A DNA stretch of 7,652 nucleotides from positions 1 to 7,652 of the forward strand of contig SHLN01000128.1 of the NCBI GenBank assembly GCA_004283105.1. The letters run 5' to 3'. Numbering within the stretch: the stretch's first letter is position 1; each line of letters opens with the position of its first letter. Position numbers and translations under genes: made by a program. The notes beneath the pieces were generated by a model. That model had not been told where the DNA came from and did not search any database. It was given only the letters and a program-made list of their open reading frames with translations. This DNA is from Acidimicrobiia bacterium. GTDB taxonomy: Bacteria; Actinomycetota; Acidimicrobiia; Spongiisociales; SHLN01. Positions 5,962 to 7,652 of this stretch are shown piece by piece.

Positions 5962-6225
5962 ATGGCCGGCCCTGAGATAACTATCTACGCAACCGCATGG
6001 TGCGGGTACTGCGAGCGCGCTAAGGCATTGCTCCGCTCGAAGGGCTACGACGAGTGGACGGAAATCGATGTGGAGGCGCTGCCAGGAGGCTGGCGCGAGC
6101 TCACCGAGCGGACGGGTGGCAAGAGCGTGCCCCAGATCTACATCGACGACCGTCGCATCGGCGGCTACGACGACCTGGCCGCCCTCAACCGGGCCGGGGG
6201 CCTCGACGCATTGCTAGAGGGATAG
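5962..6225 (+). CDS. Glutaredoxin (dithiol, CGYC)
   Basis: Small cytoplasmic thiol-disulfide oxidoreductase of 87 residues. It shows the thioredoxin-fold landmarks: ITIYATAWCGYC with the CxxC pair C14/C17, the cis-proline loop KSVPQIYIDD (54-63), and the C-terminal GGYDDLAAL motif (67-75). Because actinobacteria often use mycothiol rather than glutathione, the in vivo reductant could be a mycoredoxin system; the CGYC active site does not settle this. I chose the ATG at 5962 because the fold starts immediately after it; an in-frame ATG at 5848 would add 38 residues made mostly of repeat DNA. No clear Shine-Dalgarno is present. It is transcribed away from the ligase. Confidence 0.9.
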   Translation: MAGPEITIYATAWCGYCERAKALLRSKGYDEWTEIDVEALPGGWRELTERTGGKSVPQIYIDDRRIGGYDDLAALNRAGGLDALLEG

Positions 6226-6415
6226 TGGCAGTCGCGACGATCGAGAGAACTGAGCTCGAGGCCACCGGGAGGCTGCCGGGTATCCGCTGGACGGAACGGC
6301 TGCCTTGCCGTAGCGGAGTGGCCGGACGCTACGCTAGGTACTAGCTGGTGTATTCAAACGGGGTGGGGCGGCGACACGCCTTTAGATCAATGACGCGAAG
6401 GCCGATATCTCACTA
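6226..6415. other. Intergenic stretch of 190 bases with a CTAG palindrome
   Basis: I see no gene here. It holds the perfect inverted repeat GCTAG-GTA-CTAGC at 6333-6345, a weak TTGCCG (6305-6310) / TACGCT (6330-6335) promoter-like pair with a long 19-base spacer, and an 8-codon reading frame (MTRRPISH) at 6390-6416 whose TAA overlaps the next ATG. None is strong enough to name a regulatory element with confidence. Confidence 0.4.
6333..6345. promoter_or_regulatory. Candidate operator: GCTAG-GTA-CTAGC palindrome
   Basis: Five-base arms surround a 3-base centre and give two CTAG tetramers within 11 bases, a sequence that tends to be rare in bacterial genomes. It overlaps or directly follows the TACGCT promoter-like hexamer and lies 71 bases before the start at 6416. 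A dimeric regulator could bind it; no partner is known. Confidence 0.3.
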
Positions 6416-7201
6416 ATGGCCCGTCGACCACCTCACCTCCGCTGGATCTACGTGAAGGATCACGCACCCCTCTTCGCGATGCTGACGTTGGCCCTGGTCG
6501 CCGGTTTCGTTCTCGTAGCAGTCGTCGTCGGCGATCCCGCTCGCGGCCTCCTCCTCGGGATACTGCCGACGGCGTTTGTCTTTGTCGTGTGGGCTCTCAC
6601 AAATCGCGCCGGCTACCCCGATCGCGCCCCTGAGACATTGCCGCACCAACGGGTCCCGTTGGAGGGCGAGGAAGACGGCGCCGTCAGTGCGTGGGATCCG
6701 TTCGAAGGCGAACGGATGGTCGTGCGCGAGGCGAACCCGGAAAGAGCCCCACAGGGGGATGGGCCATTCATTCCGCGGCCCTCCCAACCGAAGCGGCCAC
6801 CTGACACTCCGACGGTCGGCAGCAGCGCATCGGCCATCTCGGAGCCCACGACGACCGAGGGCCCCCGATCCGAGACCGCCCCAAAACCACCGACCAAAAA
6901 GCAGACCGCCACGGCAACGAGCAAAACCGCCCCAAAACCGCCGAACAAAAAGCAGACCGCGACGGCAAAGAAGGAGACCGCCCCAAAGCCGCCGGCCCGC
7001 CAAACCCAGGCGGGCACATCCGACTCGCCATCGTCGCCCTCCAAGCCCAACTCAACGCCCTCCAATCCGGAGCGTTCCGCTGCCCCGGACACACCCGACG
7101 AGGTTTCCGAACGTCTCACGCCCGCGGAGGCCGCCAAACGTGATGCCGCCAATCGCAAGCGCTCGAAGAAGCGCAAGGGCACGCCCGACGCCGCTGCCTG
7201 A
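6416..7201 (+). CDS. Two-helix membrane protein with a Lys/Pro/Thr-rich repetitive tail
   Basis: No family recognised. The 261-residue protein has a basic N-terminus, two membrane helices (about 18-39 and 43-62) joined by a short GDPARG turn, then a long low-complexity region with no predicted fold. The hairpin and positive N-terminus suggest that both ends face the cytoplasm. Residues 154-200 contain three tandem units of 17 residues (TAPKPPTKKQTATATSK, TAPKPPNKKQTATAKKE, then a shortened third). The end is strongly basic (KRDAANRKRSKKRKG at 241-255), resembling histone H1-like or nucleic-acid-binding tails, so it might tether DNA or RNA to the membrane; that is inference. The ATG overlaps the stop of an 8-codon frame (TAATG). 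No good Shine-Dalgarno is seen, with GAAGG about 13 bases upstream. The gene ends 22 bases before the convergent CAP gene. Confidence 0.75.
   Translation: MARRPPHLRWIYVKDHAPLFAMLTLALVAGFVLVAVVVGDPARGLLLGILPTAFVFVVWALTNRAGYPDRAPETLPHQRVPLEGEEDGAVSAWDPFEGERMVVREANPERAPQGDGPFIPRPSQPKRPPDTPTVGSSASAISEPTTTEGPRSETAPKPPTKKQTATATSKTAPKPPNKKQTATAKKETAPKPPARQTQAGTSDSPSSPSKPNSTPSNPERSAAPDTPDEVSERLTPAEAAKRDAANRKRSKKRKGTPDAAA
6875..7012 (+). repeat. 51-bp tandem repeat inside the membrane-protein gene
   Basis: The motif ACCGCCCC begins at 6875, 6926 and 6977, an exact 51-base period. Two full units and a partial third encode the TAPKPP...KKQTATA 17-residue repeat. Units differ by several substitutions but no frameshifts, so the reading frame has been kept during expansion. 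Confidence 0.85.
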
Positions 7202-7223
7202 GGAAGCGACGACGACCGGCTTC

Positions 7224-7652
7224 TCAGCCCCCGAACACGTGGGTCGTCCAGAGCTTCCCGCTCGGCTCGATCCAAACCCCGACCCCGATGTGGGTGAAGT
7301 TGGGGCTCGTGAGGTTGTTGTAATGACCTGGGCTGGCCACCAGGGCGTTGTGGGCCGATCCCACGCTCCAGTTCTGGGCGACGTTCTCTCCGACGGTGCT
7401 CCAGGGACCGAGCAGCGAGCCGATGTTGCTGTGCTCCAGGAAGCCCTGCTCCGCCATATGCGGAGTCCAGTCGCGTGCATAGGAGTTGAGTGACGAACTG
7501 ACGCTCAGAGCCGGTACCCCGACATCGGCCCGAACGCCGTTGATGAGGGAAACGAATTGAGACTCCCCGGCGGCCGAGAACGATCCCCCGGCCGGCGCGG
7601 TGGTCGTCGTGGTGGTGGGCGCCACCGTGGTCGTCGTGGTCGGCGGAGGGGG
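7224..7652 (-). CDS. Secreted CAP-domain (SCP/PR1, YkwD-like) protein, 5' end outside the window
   Basis: Extracellular protein of the CAP superfamily; bacterial members occur in the envelope and their activity is mostly unknown. The visible part starts at the window edge with a Pro/Thr linker (PPPPTTTTTVAPTTTTTTAPAGG), then the CAP domain: FVSLINGVRADVGVPALSVSSSLNSYARDW, EHSNIGSL, GENVAQNW and SPGHYNNLTSPNFTHIGVGVW. The His and Glu expected in the CAP cleft are present in EHSN, GENVA and SPGHYNN. The frame stays open to the edge, so the GTG at 7625 is not a real start; a signal peptide or anchor should lie beyond 7652. No cysteines are present in the visible part. It ends 22 bases from the convergent membrane-protein gene. 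Confidence 0.88.
   Translation of the reverse strand, partial: PPPPTTTTTVAPTTTTTTAPAGGSFSAAGESQFVSLINGVRADVGVPALSVSSSLNSYARDWTPHMAEQGFLEHSNIGSLLGPWSTVGENVAQNWSVGSAHNALVASPGHYNNLTSPNFTHIGVGVWIEPSGKLWTTHVFGG
7597..7640 (-). repeat. Threonine-codon repeat (ACC/ACG) in the CAP-protein linker
   Basis: Read on the minus strand this is a run of ACC and ACG codons broken by GTG-GCG-CCC, giving TTTTTVAPTTTTTT. It forms the flexible linker between the CAP domain and the part beyond the window. Such a tract can vary in length between strains. Confidence 0.7.

Noticed and set aside
4464..5975. Long + strand open frame of about 500 codons opposite the ligase
   Set aside because: It is antisense to the ligase, whose motifs are unmistakable; high GC makes long shadow frames common.
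7202..7223. Shared bidirectional terminator between the convergent genes
   Set aside because: The 22-base gap shows no clear stem-loop with a T-run.
6613..7275. - strand open frame opposite the repetitive membrane protein
   Set aside because: Its repeats mirror the + strand 51-bp units, while the + strand frame has membrane helices and a sensible charge pattern, and the - strand frame overlaps the CAP gene.

Overview
The window looks like chromosomal DNA of a high-GC actinobacterium. GC-rich codon use, several genes that seem to lack a ribosome binding site but have a TAnnnT-like -10 box about 6-9 bases before the start codon, a mycobacterial-type Pol-domain/LigC repair pair, and a Pro/Thr-linked CAP-domain protein all point that way. 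An Acidimicrobiia-like lineage is my guess, but taxonomy cannot be settled from this sequence alone. I found no rRNA, tRNA, CRISPR array or transposase.

Left part (1-3258, + strand): an ECF sigma factor overlaps by 4 bases (ATGA) a DNA-alkylation repair protein. This protein joins an O6-alkylguanine methyltransferase domain (PCHRV active site) to a C-terminal Ada-type four-cysteine zinc domain, the reverse of the order in E. coli Ada and without Ada's AraC-type DNA-binding part. A GGGAAC-N16-CGGTT element just before the sigma gene looks like an ECF promoter, so the pair may be a self-regulated alkylation-response unit. Next come a predicted lipoprotein with an Asp-box-like outer domain and five membrane helices, and a small rhomboid protease, each with its own possible leaderless promoter.

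Middle part (3261-5798): a stand-alone LigD-type polymerase/primase domain (+ strand) faces a LigC-type ATP-dependent DNA ligase (- strand). Between them, on the - strand, lies a small SnoaL/NTF2-like gene. Polymerase and ligase together suggest an end-joining or gap-repair function, although no Ku gene is in the window. Short repeats mark this region: a 14-bp direct repeat brackets the SnoaL-like gene, and related heptamer tracts (consensus CSAGCRA) lie on both sides of the ligase.

Right part (5962-7652): a short glutaredoxin (CGYC), a 190-bp intergenic stretch with a CTAG palindrome, a two-helix membrane protein with a Lys/Pro/Thr-rich tail built on an exact 51-bp period, and, converging on it, the 3' part of a secreted CAP-domain protein whose start lies beyond the window.

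Most genes are ordinary repair, redox or envelope genes. The strongest candidate for something undescribed is the ECF sigma/inverted-Ada pair; the repeat structure around the ligase and SnoaL-like genes comes second.
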